From: Syntrophales bacterium
GTDB lineage: Bacteria; Desulfobacterota; Syntrophia; Syntrophales; PHBD01
Length of the DNA: 64,000 nt
NCBI GenBank assembly: GCA_035363115.1
Contig: DAOSEM010000001.1
Span: 496,001-560,000, forward strand
Direction: 5' to 3'
Shown: positions 16,780-26,289 of the stretch, in pieces
Position numbering within the stretch: position 1 is the stretch's first letter
Layout: every line of letters starts with the position of its first letter
Notes under the pieces: model-generated
Seen by the model: the letters and a program-made list of their open reading frames with translations, nothing else
Told to the model about the DNA's origin: nothing
Databases searched by the model: none
Translations under genes and position numbers: made by a program

Positions 16780-17948
16780 AACGGAAGATCCTGATCTGGC
16801 CGTCCACCTATCCGACGGAGGGTTCCTTCGTCAGCGGGATCTTCACCAAGGAGCAGGCCGAGGTCCTCTCGAGGCGCTACGATGTGGCGGTGGGCCTGGC
16901 GCGGATCCCCAGCTGGAGGAGGATGCTCGAGGGAAAGGATCGGCCCCGGACGGTGGAGCAGGTTCAGAACGGTCTCCCCGTGTTTCGGCAGGAAGCCATC
17001 GCCCCACCCCGTTCCTTTGCCCTGCGCATCCTTTTCTACCGCCTGCTGGCGGAAACGCTCTTTGCCAGGGTTGTGTCCCGTTGGGGGCGGCCGGACCTGA
17101 TCCACGCCTACATGGTCTACCCGGCCGGATGGACGGCAGTCCGGGTCGCGAAACGGCACGGCATTCCCGTCGTCCTGACCGAATACACGGGACCCTTCTC
17201 GGTGCACCTGGAAACGCGCCTGCAACGGCGACTGGTCCGGGAGACCCTCGATTCCTGCGATCACCTTGTGACCGCCAGTCCGGGGCTGGCGAGGGAGATC
17301 GAATCGTTTCAGCCGGTGAGGAAGGTCTCCCCTCTCGGGATTATGGTGAAAACAGGGTTCTTCACGCCTTCCCCCGATGACGAGCCACCCGGTCCGCGCA
17401 CCCGCTTCCTGACCGTGGCGCTCCTGGATCCGGCCAAGGGGATCCACAACCTCGTGGAGGCCCTGCATCTCCTCGAGAAAAAAGGATTCGCGAACTGCGA
17501 ACTCTGGATCGGCGGCGACGGTCCGGCACGGGCAGCGCTGGAAGTGCAGGCAAAGCGCCTCGGGGTCGATGGCCGCTGCCGCTTCCTGGGGCTCCTCAAG
17601 CCGGCGGAGGTCCGCACATGGATGCGTCGGTGCGACGTCTTTGTTCTGCCAAGCCTCGTGGAGACCTTCGGGGTGGTCATCGGGGAGGCGATGGCCTGCG
17701 GGAAGCCGGTGATCGCAACCCGCTGCACCGGTCCGGAGTTCATCCTTACAAAGGAGAACGGCCTGTTGGTCGATATAGACAGCAGCCGGGATCTTGCCGC
17801 GGCCATGGAGCGGGTCCTGGCGGGAGCCGTCCGCTATGAGGAGTCTGTGATTCGCAGGACGGTGACGGACCGCTTTGGAGAAGATGCGTATCTGGACAAT
17901 CTGTCCCGGATTTACGAGTCGCTGATGGCGGCTCCGGGTGGTCGCTGA
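16776..17948 (+). CDS. Family 4 glycosyltransferase
   Basis: The start ATG 16776 overlaps the previous stop (ATGA), giving 390 residues that open with ILIWPSTYPTEGSFVSGIF, a GT4 N-terminal loop. PDLIHAYMVYPAG and VVLTEYTGPF follow. The donor domain has GGDGPARAALE and PSLVETFGVVIGEAMACG with the E-x7-E motif. It is a cytoplasmic retaining transferase. It is followed by asnB with a 6-base gap. Sugar specificity unknown. Confidence 0.9.
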   Translation: MKRKILIWPSTYPTEGSFVSGIFTKEQAEVLSRRYDVAVGLARIPSWRRMLEGKDRPRTVEQVQNGLPVFRQEAIAPPRSFALRILFYRLLAETLFARVVSRWGRPDLIHAYMVYPAGWTAVRVAKRHGIPVVLTEYTGPFSVHLETRLQRRLVRETLDSCDHLVTASPGLAREIESFQPVRKVSPLGIMVKTGFFTPSPDDEPPGPRTRFLTVALLDPAKGIHNLVEALHLLEKKGFANCELWIGGDGPARAALEVQAKRLGVDGRCRFLGLLKPAEVRTWMRRCDVFVLPSLVETFGVVIGEAMACGKPVIATRCTGPEFILTKENGLLVDIDSSRDLAAAMERVLAGAVRYEESVIRRTVTDRFGEDAYLDNLSRIYESLMAAPGGR

Positions 17949-17954
17949 GCCGGT

Positions 17955-19766
17955 ATGTGCGGCATTGCCGGAATCATAAACAAAGACGCCGGGCCCGCCG
18001 GGCAGGAGATCCTTCAGGCCATGATGGCGGTCATGGGGCATCGGGGCCCCGACGATGAAGGGGTCTATGCGTCCGGTCAGGTAGCCCTGGGCCACCGGCG
18101 CCTGTCCATCATCGACCTGTCCCCCGCTGGGCACCAGCCCATGCGCTATGGCAACCTGGTGATCGTTTACAACGGGGAAATATACAACTATTTGGAATTG
18201 CGTCAGGAACTGGAAACCCAGGGGCACCGGTTCGAGACCGGGTCGGACACGGAAGTGATTCTTCACGCCTACGACGCGTGGGGAGAGGCGTGCCTCCAAC
18301 GCTTCACAGGCATGTGGGCCTTTGCGATTCTCGACGAAGCGAAACGGGAGGTCTTCTTCGCCCGGGACCGTTTCGGGATCAAGCCCCTGTATTACTCCGA
18401 CGGGGAGAATCGATTCCTCTTTGCCTCGGAGATCAAGGCCGTCCTGGCGGGCGGCGCACCCGCCCGCGTCAACGACCAGCGACTCGTCGAGTATATCGTC
18501 GTGGGGACAACGGATCACACGGAGGAGACCTTTTTCTTCGGCATCCGGCAGATCCTCCCGGGGTGCTGGATGCGTATCGACCTTCCCTCCTTCCGGATCC
18601 GGACGGAGCGATACTTCGATCTGACCGGCCGGCCGGACTCGCTGCCTCCGACGGTCGAGGACTTTGCGGACCGCCTGGAGCGCTCCGTCCGTCTCCACCT
18701 GCGGAGCGACGTTCCCGTCGGGACCTGCCTGTCAGGGGGGCTCGACTCGTCCGTGGTTGCCGCCCTGGCGGCGGCCATGAACCGGGAGAACGGGAACAGC
18801 CGGTTCGACGCCGTCACGGCCCGCTCGGAAAGTCCGGAAACGGACGAGACCCCTTACGCCCGGCTGGTCGCCGAGCACTGCGGCCTCCAGTGGCACGTCG
18901 CCGCTCCCGGCTACGACGATTTCGCGGAGCACATCGAGCGGTGCCTCTGGTTTCAGGAAGAGCCCGTCGGCAGCCCTTCCGTCTTCATGCAGTACTGGGT
19001 CATGAAGACGGCGAAAGAGGCGGGCCTGAAGGTCATGCTGGACGGTCAGGGAGGCGACGAGATCCTTCTGGGGTATGAACGCTACTACATAGCCTTTTTC
19101 TGGGAGCTTTTCCGGAAGGGCCGCCTGCGAAGCCTCCTGGAGGAATACGGCCTGGCCATCCGGAATTCCCGCATGGGATTCTGGTGGTTCCTCGCCTCCG
19201 TGGGCTATTTCTCCAGTTTTCCCCTCCGCCGGGCCGTCCTGCACAGGCGGGCGCGGTTCCTGAAGCCGGAGTCCCTGGAGCGCTCGAATTCCATGATCCG
19301 CAGCCTCTCCCGGGACGTCTTCCGGCTCCGGAAACTGCAGGCCAAGGAAGTCATGGGACAGCAGCTTCCCCACCTCCTTCGTTACGAGGACCGCAACTCC
19401 ATGGCCTTTTCCATCGAGGCCAGGGTCCCCTATATCGAGGGGGACTGTGTCCGGACGGCCCTGGACCTGCCCGCGGAATGGAAGATCCGGGGAGGATATA
19501 CCAAGTATCCGCTTAGAAAAATGGCGGAAAAGATCCTGCCGGGGGAAATCGCCTGGCGGCGCAACAAGTTCGGCTTCGAGGCGCCCGCCGATTTGTGGCT
19601 GAAACGGCATCAGGCAATCATGCAGGCCGAGATCGATCGCTCAAGCTTGCTCAACAGAGTTTGCAAACAGATTCCCGACCTCGGAACTTTAAATACTGAA
19701 ATGCAGTGGCGTCTTTATAACATCGCCATCTGGGAGAAGATGTTCGATGTCTTATCGCAGGATTGA
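17955..19766 (+). CDS. asnB: Asparagine synthase (glutamine-hydrolysing)
   Basis: This is a 603-residue, full-length class II amidotransferase. Cys2 follows the initiator Met (MCGIAGI) and is the glutaminase nucleophile. GHRGPDDEG and VYNGEIYN belong to the glutaminase domain. LSGGLDSS at 259-266 is the ATP-pyrophosphatase loop of the synthetase domain. Polysaccharide loci often carry such AsnB homologues, where they may amidate uronic acids rather than make asparagine. Here it lies between a glycosyltransferase and a polymerase, which supports that alternative. Confidence 0.9.
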   Translation: MCGIAGIINKDAGPAGQEILQAMMAVMGHRGPDDEGVYASGQVALGHRRLSIIDLSPAGHQPMRYGNLVIVYNGEIYNYLELRQELETQGHRFETGSDTEVILHAYDAWGEACLQRFTGMWAFAILDEAKREVFFARDRFGIKPLYYSDGENRFLFASEIKAVLAGGAPARVNDQRLVEYIVVGTTDHTEETFFFGIRQILPGCWMRIDLPSFRIRTERYFDLTGRPDSLPPTVEDFADRLERSVRLHLRSDVPVGTCLSGGLDSSVVAALAAAMNRENGNSRFDAVTARSESPETDETPYARLVAEHCGLQWHVAAPGYDDFAEHIERCLWFQEEPVGSPSVFMQYWVMKTAKEAGLKVMLDGQGGDEILLGYERYYIAFFWELFRKGRLRSLLEEYGLAIRNSRMGFWWFLASVGYFSSFPLRRAVLHRRARFLKPESLERSNSMIRSLSRDVFRLRKLQAKEVMGQQLPHLLRYEDRNSMAFSIEARVPYIEGDCVRTALDLPAEWKIRGGYTKYPLRKMAEKILPGEIAWRRNKFGFEAPADLWLKRHQAIMQAEIDRSSLLNRVCKQIPDLGTLNTEMQWRLYNIAIWEKMFDVLSQD

Positions 19767-19835
19767 TCAGAGGCTCTCTCAATTCGCCCGCAGCCCATTC
19801 ATTATAGGCACCGAACAAATGATCGCATAGATGGA

Positions 19836-21107
19836 ATGAGGATGACCAATTCATTGAAAAGTATGCGTGCCTATACAGCAAAGACGTTCTTTTCCTTTGA
19901 ATTCGTTTTCCTGTTATTTCTGTTTGCAGGTTGCTACAAGGCCCGTCCCTGGCTGCACTGGGTTCCTGTCGATTTGACGGCGCTTTTCTTTGCCATGAGT
20001 GTTGCCGTGGGGATGTTCATCCTGGCGAGGAAAAAGGCTCGTTTTGCCGGGGATGCTTTAATCGTGGTCGGCATTGGCGGTTTCTTGTTTCTCTATGCCA
20101 CCGTGAGTTTGACCTGGTCTCCAGGTGTGCTCTATGCCGGGAAGAAAGCTCTGTATCTCTGTACTCTTACATTTTGGCCTCTGATTGCCGCAGCTTTGAT
20201 TGTCGCTGACCGTGCTGAGCGGGTCCGATATTTCCTGGGAGGCCTTTTCTTCTTTGCCCTGTGGTTTGCCGTGGAATCTCTCTTTTCGTTTTTCCAATCC
20301 TCAGACCAGAGGCTTTGGGCGATCGGCGTTGCCGTAGACGGCGCCGACTACATTTCAATCGGAAGGATCATCAGTCTGGGTGCAATCTCCATATATGGCT
20401 ACTATATGCTGAATGCCGAATCGGGTCTATCCATGTTCTTGTCATTGGCTCTTCTATGTTGTTTTGTTTTCGTATTGATGATTCTGGGAGGCCGAGGACC
20501 TCTTCTGGGGATGATCGTTTCATTTGCCCTGATCCCGATTGCAGGATGGAAAAAGAGCTCTCCGTTCCATCTATGGAACAGAAAGCATGTCTTCCTGATG
20601 TGTATTGCGATTCTGGCTGTCGCTATCCTGGCTGGCTATATGGTGTCACACAGTTCACTCATGCCAACCATCAGAAGGACATATTATCTGTTTGTCGGCA
20701 TAGGGGAAAGTCCGCTGCTTCGGCTGGATTATTATTGGAGAGCGTTAAGACTTTGGGTGGAGGCACCAATCCTGGGACATGGACTCGGTAGCTGGCCCTT
20801 GCTGGTTGGTTTTGGGGACATCAAAGAGTATCCTCACAACGTCATTTTAGAACTGCTGGTTGAACTCGGTCTGGTGGGTTTTCTTCTGTTTCTGGCCATT
20901 CCCTTGAGGGCGCTGTATCAAAACAGGTTTTTGAAGGCCACGCAATGCGTCCCGACATTGTTGATTATATTGATGATATTTGTTGATCTGTTTGTGAACG
21001 CCCTTTGCTCGGGCGACCTTTCGGATAACAGGCTTCTGTTTGCTGCTGCGGGCATGCTTGTGATGAGAGACGGCAATCACACGGATCCGACCGGTGCTCC
21101 AGGATAG
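19836..21107 (+). CDS. O-antigen polymerase/ligase-like membrane protein (Wzy_C type)
   Basis: This 423-residue protein is almost entirely hydrophobic, with about 10-12 predicted membrane spans. It carries the Wzy_C-type signature ILGGRGPLLGM and a later periplasmic loop ILGHGLGSWP...EYPHNVILELLVELG. Such proteins polymerise O-units or ligate them to lipid A-core. The gene has visibly lower GC than its flanks and forms an island with the next gene. It starts at ATG 19836 or 19842. A second, different Wzy_C protein is at 34167, so one may be the polymerase and the other the ligase. Confidence 0.8.
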   Translation: MRMTNSLKSMRAYTAKTFFSFEFVFLLFLFAGCYKARPWLHWVPVDLTALFFAMSVAVGMFILARKKARFAGDALIVVGIGGFLFLYATVSLTWSPGVLYAGKKALYLCTLTFWPLIAAALIVADRAERVRYFLGGLFFFALWFAVESLFSFFQSSDQRLWAIGVAVDGADYISIGRIISLGAISIYGYYMLNAESGLSMFLSLALLCCFVFVLMILGGRGPLLGMIVSFALIPIAGWKKSSPFHLWNRKHVFLMCIAILAVAILAGYMVSHSSLMPTIRRTYYLFVGIGESPLLRLDYYWRALRLWVEAPILGHGLGSWPLLVGFGDIKEYPHNVILELLVELGLVGFLLFLAIPLRALYQNRFLKATQCVPTLLIILMIFVDLFVNALCSGDLSDNRLLFAAAGMLVMRDGNHTDPTGAPG

Positions 21108-21147
21108 AACAAGGAGACGGCGTCACATATGAGATGAGAAAAACAAA

Positions 21148-22578
21148 ATGAAGCTGTCCGATTTTGTCCATCATGTTTTCACGGTTGGTTTGGGAAGTGT
21201 CGGTGCCTTTTTATTGAATATTGCGGTGATCCCGCTTATTACACGCCTCTATGCACCAGAGGCTTACGCGGGATGGGCACTGATGATGAGTACCGCAATT
21301 CTGTTCAGTTCCATTGCAACGTTGCGCTTTGAACTTGCCCTGGTTCTTCCCAGGTCAGACGAGGAGGCTTCGAATCTTTTCGTTATCTGTCTGGCTGTTT
21401 CGTTACTCGTTGCGGTGGCATCCGGTCTGTTGCTGCCGTTGTTCCAGGATGATCTGATTGGCAGAGGGTTCCGCCAGGAACTGAAGCATTGGTTATTGTA
21501 CATATCCTATCTTGTCGCAGTAACGGGATTTTACCAAGCATGTGTGCACTGGTGTGTGAGAATGAAGGAATTTCAATGGTACGCGATGATGCAGTTACTC
21601 TTGCCTCTGATGGTGTGCCTGGTGCAAATCATAATGGCCACAGTTGGCCGGAAAGATTCCTCGGGTCTGATCATCGGGACTTTGGCCGGCCAGTCCATTG
21701 TGATTATTCTCATGCTCGCATTGATACTGGCTAAATACGGACGTGCTATTGCCCACGGTGTCTCAATGGAGGAAATTTTACGTTTGTTTTCTCGCTACCG
21801 TGTATATCTGACTCACATGACGCCTTACACCCTGATAGGGACTTTTCGCGAGCGGGTTCCGTATTTTTTGCTTGCTGGTTTTGCCAGCAAGGAAAGCCTT
21901 GGTTTTTATGGATTGTCTTCACGTGTGATCAATGTGCCAAATAGCCTTCTCAGCAGTGCCATACGGCCTGTCTTTTTCCAGAGCGGAGCAACCGCGGGCT
22001 TGGAAGTTCTTGAGGGGAGATTGAAAACACTTCTATATGCAATCTCGATTTGCGCCGTTCCCTTCTGGGTTCTCTTTCTTTTTCACGCCGAGACTCTGTT
22101 TGCGTTATTTTTTGGCGAGGCTTGGCGTGAGGCAGGTATCTACGCCGCCGTTCTTTCAGCTCCCATCATTCCAAAACTCCTTAGTAATTGGATGGATCGG
22201 TCATTTGACGTTCTTGGCCGTCAGCGCCTCCTGTTCAAGCTGGATTTTGTCTCATCCGTCATTGTCATCGGGTTGTTCACGCTGGTGATGGTTTTACTGG
22301 AGAACATACTTCTGGCGATTGTTCTGCAATCGTTAACATTAACAATTTACCATTTCTATCTTCTCCATGTCATTTTCAGCGAGGCTGATTTCAAGAAACT
22401 GAAGCTGATGGGCCTGCTGAAGCTCCTTGCCGGTTTGGTTGCTGTTTCAGGAGCACTCAGCTGCATCTGTATGATATTACTTCATCCGTTTGCAGCAATT
22501 GTTGTGAACGGTACGGTCATCATTCTTTGTATGGTTGTTCACATATCCTGCTCCGGCTTGTTTGCAGAAGGGGTGTAG
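21148..22578 (+). CDS. Polysaccharide flippase (Wzx-like)
   Basis: This 476-residue multi-pass protein has about 12-14 hydrophobic segments. The N-terminal pattern (FVHHVFTVGLGSVGAFLLN, then PLITRLYAPEAYAGWAL) is typical of PST/MVF-family exporters that flip undecaprenyl-linked O-units. Lower GC matches the preceding polymerase-like gene, suggesting the pair was gained together. The stop abuts the GTG start of hisH. The SD is weak (GAGAAA). It is one of two flippases in the window. Confidence 0.85.
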   Translation: MKLSDFVHHVFTVGLGSVGAFLLNIAVIPLITRLYAPEAYAGWALMMSTAILFSSIATLRFELALVLPRSDEEASNLFVICLAVSLLVAVASGLLLPLFQDDLIGRGFRQELKHWLLYISYLVAVTGFYQACVHWCVRMKEFQWYAMMQLLLPLMVCLVQIIMATVGRKDSSGLIIGTLAGQSIVIILMLALILAKYGRAIAHGVSMEEILRLFSRYRVYLTHMTPYTLIGTFRERVPYFLLAGFASKESLGFYGLSSRVINVPNSLLSSAIRPVFFQSGATAGLEVLEGRLKTLLYAISICAVPFWVLFLFHAETLFALFFGEAWREAGIYAAVLSAPIIPKLLSNWMDRSFDVLGRQRLLFKLDFVSSVIVIGLFTLVMVLLENILLAIVLQSLTLTIYHFYLLHVIFSEADFKKLKLMGLLKLLAGLVAVSGALSCICMILLHPFAAIVVNGTVIILCMVVHISCSGLFAEGV

Positions 22579-22579
22579 C

Positions 22580-23197
22580 GTGATCATTATCGTCGACTAT
22601 GGGGTGGGGAATCTCGGATCACTCCGGAACATGCTGAAGAAGATCGGCCGGGAGGCCATGATTTCCCAGGATCCCCAGGTCGTCGGGCAGGCGGACAAAA
22701 TCATCCTGCCGGGAGTGGGTTCCTTCGATCATGCGATCGAGAACCTCCGCTCGACGGGGCTCATGCCCGTCCTGAATGAGAGCGTCCTGAGCCGGAAAAT
22801 TCCGGTCCTCGGGGTCTGCCTGGGGATGCAGCTCATGACCGGCCGGAGCGAGGAAGGGGTTCTGCCGGGACTTGGCTGGATCGACGCCGAGACCGTGCGC
22901 TTCCGGTTTGACGAGTCCCGTCGGCACCTGAAAGTGCCCCACATGGGGTGGAATACGATCCGGGTGCGGGGCGCGAACCCGCTTTTCGAGGAGATGGCGG
23001 AGGGCAGCCGGTTCTATTTCGTCCACTCCTATCACGTGCAATGCCGCGCCGGGGCGGATGTGCTGGCGACGACGGATTACGGAGGAGATTTCGTGTCCGC
23101 GTTTGCGAGGGACAACATCATCGGAGTTCAGTTCCATCCGGAGAAAAGCCACCGGTTCGGTATGCGCCTCCTGAAGAACTTCGCGGAAAAATGCTGA
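22580..23197 (+). CDS. hisH: HisH-type glutamine amidotransferase of a sugar-amidation system
   Basis: The start is GTG 22580, right after the flippase stop, giving 205 residues. The class I glutaminase triad is visible: Cys80 in LGVCLGMQ, and His and Glu in VQFHPEKS. HisH releases ammonia from glutamine and passes it through HisF. Here hisF and a WbpG-like gene follow directly, and no other histidine genes are present. This is the arrangement of wbpG/hisH2/hisF2 in the Pseudomonas aeruginosa O5 LPS locus, which supplies ammonia to form an acetamidino sugar. Confidence 0.9.
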   Translation: MIIIVDYGVGNLGSLRNMLKKIGREAMISQDPQVVGQADKIILPGVGSFDHAIENLRSTGLMPVLNESVLSRKIPVLGVCLGMQLMTGRSEEGVLPGLGWIDAETVRFRFDESRRHLKVPHMGWNTIRVRGANPLFEEMAEGSRFYFVHSYHVQCRAGADVLATTDYGGDFVSAFARDNIIGVQFHPEKSHRFGMRLLKNFAEKC

Positions 23198-23970
23198 TTA
23201 CGAGAGTGATTCCCTGCCTGCTGCTCAAGGGCCGGGGCCTGGTCAAGACCGTCCGGTTCAAGGATCCGACGTACGTCGGAGACCCCATCAACGCCATCAA
23301 GATCTTCAACGACAAAGAGGTGGACGAACTCGCCTTTCTCGACATAACGGCGACGATCGAGAAAAGGCCTCCGCCCTATCAGGTGATTTCGGAGATAGCC
23401 AGCGAGTGCTTCATGCCGCTGGCATATGGCGGCGGAATCCGGAGCCTCCAGGAGATCGAGAAGATCTTCAGCCTGGGGGTCGAAAAGGTCTGCCTCAACT
23501 CCGCGGCGGTTGAAGATCCCGACCTGGTTCGGAATGCGGCGAAGGCCTTCGGGAGCCAGAGCATCGTCGTTTCCGTGGATGTAAAGAAGAGCCTCTTCGG
23601 GAAGTATGAGATTTTTACGCACGGAGGGCGCCGGAACGCGCGGAAGGACATCCTGGCCCATGTCCGCCACATGGAGGAGATGGGGGCCGGGGAGCTTCTG
23701 CTCACCTCGATCGATCGGGACGGTACGCAGCAGGGTTACGACCTGGAACTGGTCGGACGGGTGGCGGAGGCGGTCGGGATTCCGGTGATCGCCTGCGGAG
23801 GCGCCGGCGGCCTTTCGGACATTACAGCGGCGGTGAAGCGCGGGGCCGCCGCAGCCGCTGCGGGCAGCCTGTTCGTGTTTCACGGGCGCCACCGGGCGGT
23901 TCTCATCAGCTATCCGTCCAGGGAAGAACTGGACGCGGCCTTTCCGGCCGCTCCGGACAGGGAGACGTAA
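23191..23970 (+). CDS. hisF: HisF-type cyclase homologue (HisF2-like) lacking catalytic Asp11
   Basis: This 259-residue (beta/alpha)8 barrel starts at ATG 23191, overlapping hisH. It keeps the phosphate-binding and barrel motifs (AYGGGIRSL, SVDVKK with Asp130, IACGGAGG). At position 11, where HisF has the catalytic Asp (CLDVK), it has Leu (CLLLK). The GLVKTVRFKDPTYVGDPINA segment is the form I associate with O-antigen HisF2 proteins. Loss of Asp11 suggests it no longer makes imidazole glycerol phosphate. It probably channels ammonia from HisH to the WbpG-like enzyme. Confidence 0.88.
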   Translation: MLITRVIPCLLLKGRGLVKTVRFKDPTYVGDPINAIKIFNDKEVDELAFLDITATIEKRPPPYQVISEIASECFMPLAYGGGIRSLQEIEKIFSLGVEKVCLNSAAVEDPDLVRNAAKAFGSQSIVVSVDVKKSLFGKYEIFTHGGRRNARKDILAHVRHMEEMGAGELLLTSIDRDGTQQGYDLELVGRVAEAVGIPVIACGGAGGLSDITAAVKRGAAAAAAGSLFVFHGRHRAVLISYPSREELDAAFPAAPDRET

Positions 23971-25095
23971 ATGGAAAGACCTTACCGGATCTGCACATAC
24001 TGCATCATGGACACGTCGGACCCGGACATTTCGTTCGACGGGCAGGGGCGCTGCAACCATTGCCGGAATTACGAGGTCCGGGCGGCCTCGGAGGTGTTCC
24101 GGGGAGAAGAAGGAAGGCAAAGGCTCGAGGCCATGGTCGAGCGGATCCGGGAACGGGGCCGGGGGAAGGACTATGACTGCATCATCGGGGTGAGCGGCGG
24201 GGTCGACAGCACGATGGTGGCCTACACGGTCCGGAAACTGGGGCTGAGACCCCTGGCCATTCATTTCGACAATGGATGGGACACCGAACTGGCGGTGGAC
24301 AATATCAAGAAGACGCTCGACCGGCTGGGCATCGATCTGCAGACCCACGTGGTGGACTGGGAGGAATTCAAGGATCTCCAGCTGTCCTTCCTGAAAGCCT
24401 CCGTGGCCAACTGCGAGATTCCAACCGATCACGCCATCACGGCCCTCCTGTTCAATGCCGCGGCGAAACACAACATCCATTACATCTTCGGGGGAGGAAA
24501 CGTCGCCACGGAGGGCATTCTCCCGTTCAGCTGGGGATATTACAACCAGGACCGGAAGCACCTGGAAGCGGTGCACCGGATCTACGGCACGATTCCCCTG
24601 AGGACAACGCCCAGGATCAGCCTGACGCGATTCCTGTACCTCGTCTTCGCCCGGGGAATCCGGCTCATACCCATTCTCAACTACGTGGACTACAACAAGG
24701 CCCGGGCCATGAAAATTATCCAGGAGGAACTGTGCTGGCGCTACTACGGCGGAAAGCACTACGAATCCATCTACACCCGCTTTTTCCAGGGCTACATCCT
24801 TCCCCGCAAGTTCGGGTTCGACAAGCGCCGGGCCCACCTGTCCACGCTCGTCTGTTCCGGTGAAATGAGCCGGGAGGAGGCTCTCAAGGAGATGGAAAAG
24901 GATCCGTACGCGAACAACGATCTCCGGGAGGACCGGGAATTCGTCATCAAGAAATTCGGCCTGACCGAGGAGGCTTTCGAGGAACTGATGAACCGGCCCG
25001 TCAAGTCCTATCGGGATTATCCCAATCACTCCTTCTTTTTTCATACCATGGGAAACCTGCGGGCCCGCTTCAAGAAGATCGCCACGTCCGCCTGA
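23971..25095 (+). CDS. N-acetyl sugar amidotransferase (WbpG/PseA/LegG-like)
   Basis: This 374-residue PP-loop ATP pyrophosphatase has IIGVSGGVDSTMVAY (SGGVDS at 75-80). The N-terminus has two Cys pairs (Cys8/11 and Cys28/31) in RICTYCIMD and RCNHCRNYE, a probable metal site. These features define the WbpG/PseA family, which converts an N-acetyl group on a nucleotide-activated sugar to acetamidino. It starts one base after the hisF stop, so the three genes should be translated together and form the glutamine-dependent complex. The target sugar is not known. Confidence 0.9.
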   Translation: MERPYRICTYCIMDTSDPDISFDGQGRCNHCRNYEVRAASEVFRGEEGRQRLEAMVERIRERGRGKDYDCIIGVSGGVDSTMVAYTVRKLGLRPLAIHFDNGWDTELAVDNIKKTLDRLGIDLQTHVVDWEEFKDLQLSFLKASVANCEIPTDHAITALLFNAAAKHNIHYIFGGGNVATEGILPFSWGYYNQDRKHLEAVHRIYGTIPLRTTPRISLTRFLYLVFARGIRLIPILNYVDYNKARAMKIIQEELCWRYYGGKHYESIYTRFFQGYILPRKFGFDKRRAHLSTLVCSGEMSREEALKEMEKDPYANNDLREDREFVIKKFGLTEEAFEELMNRPVKSYRDYPNHSFFFHTMGNLRARFKKIATSA

Positions 25096-25103
25096 GACCG
25101 CCC

Positions 25104-26252
25104 GTGTCCCTGAACGTTCATATCTATCCCACCCCGTTCCGGAACGAGAGCCGGATTCTCAAGATCACGAGAAGCCTGAAGGAGGCGAACGTGTTCGACC
25201 GGATCCGGATCATGGCCACCTGGGAGGAAGGGCTGGCGGAAGAAGAGGACCTGGACGAGACGCGAAGGGTCGTCCGCATCCGGAGGCGGATCGGGGAAGA
25301 AAGGAGCGGTACCTTCTGGAAAGCCGTCCGGGTCGGGGAATGGTCCTGGCGGGTGATGCAGTCTCTCCGGGGAGAGCGCATCGATTGCATAAACGCCCAC
25401 AGCCTGTCGGTTCTTCCGCTTTGTGTGCTCCTGAAACGGCTCAAGGGATCGAAGCTGATCTACGATACCCACGAACTGGAAACGGAGACCGCCGGTTCCA
25501 CCGGCATCCGCAGGGTGCTGGCCCGACGGGTCGAACGGATCCTGATCCGCGAGGCGGACGCGGTCATCGCCGTCAACGACTCCATCGCCTCCTGGTACCG
25601 GCGGACCTACGGTCTGAAGCGGGTCTGGGTCGTGAAGAACGTTCCCTACCGTCCGGATTCCGTTCCCGCGAAAACCTCCATGCTGCGCGACGCCTGCGGC
25701 GTCGGCGGGGAGGAGATCCTTTTCCTGTACCAGGGAGCCATGGCGAAGGATCGGGGCATCCGGCGCCTGCTGGATGTCTTCTCCCGGCTCGATGAAAACC
25801 GGCATCTTGTCTGCATGGGATTCGGGGAAGACGTCGATCTGGTGAAGCGCTTCGCCGGTGCGCATCCGAACATCCATTACCATCCCGCCGTTCCGCCGTC
25901 CGAGGTCTTCCGCTATACCTCCGGTGCCGACGTGGGTGTTCACCTGATCGAAAACACGTGTCTCAATCACTATTACTGCCTTCCCAACAAGATCTGGGAA
26001 TACCTGAATGCGGCCCTCCCCGTCGTCGTCAGCGATCTGCCGGAGATGGCGCAGGTGGTTGACCGCTTCGGGTGCGGCTGGAAATGCGATCCGTCCGACG
26101 ACGGGGCGTTGAGGCTCATCGGGGGGATCTCGATGCCGGATGTGGACGGGAAGAGGGAACGGGCACTGGAGGCCCGGGAAGGATTCGGATGGCACGTGGA
26201 GGAAAAAGAAATGCTCGATGCCTATCAGGAAATAGGATTTGTCAGTCGTTAA
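25104..26252 (+). CDS. Family 4-like glycosyltransferase
   Basis: This 382-residue GT-B protein begins at GTG 25104. Visible motifs include KLIYDTHELETET, EADAVIAVNDSIA, LFLYQGAMAKDRG and PNKIWEYLNAALPVV, which fit the GT4 group. The terminal E-x7-E motif is degenerate: EYLNAALP replaces the usual E...EAMA pattern. It follows the amidotransferase trio by 8 bases and may add the acetamidino sugar. This link is positional only. Confidence 0.82.
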   Translation: MSLNVHIYPTPFRNESRILKITRSLKEANVFDRIRIMATWEEGLAEEEDLDETRRVVRIRRRIGEERSGTFWKAVRVGEWSWRVMQSLRGERIDCINAHSLSVLPLCVLLKRLKGSKLIYDTHELETETAGSTGIRRVLARRVERILIREADAVIAVNDSIASWYRRTYGLKRVWVVKNVPYRPDSVPAKTSMLRDACGVGGEEILFLYQGAMAKDRGIRRLLDVFSRLDENRHLVCMGFGEDVDLVKRFAGAHPNIHYHPAVPPSEVFRYTSGADVGVHLIENTCLNHYYCLPNKIWEYLNAALPVVVSDLPEMAQVVDRFGCGWKCDPSDDGALRLIGGISMPDVDGKRERALEAREGFGWHVEEKEMLDAYQEIGFVSR

Positions 26253-26289
26253 GAATCCAGACAGGCTCCTCCGGGTGATGGACTGAACC

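Noticed and set aside
16503..18698. A 731-residue open frame on the minus strand
   Set aside because: It lies entirely opposite a GT4 and asnB with clear motifs; long antisense frames are expected in DNA with this GC content, and its translation has no recognisable domain.
23128..25044. A 638-residue open frame on the minus strand
   Set aside because: It is antisense to hisF and the WbpG-like gene.
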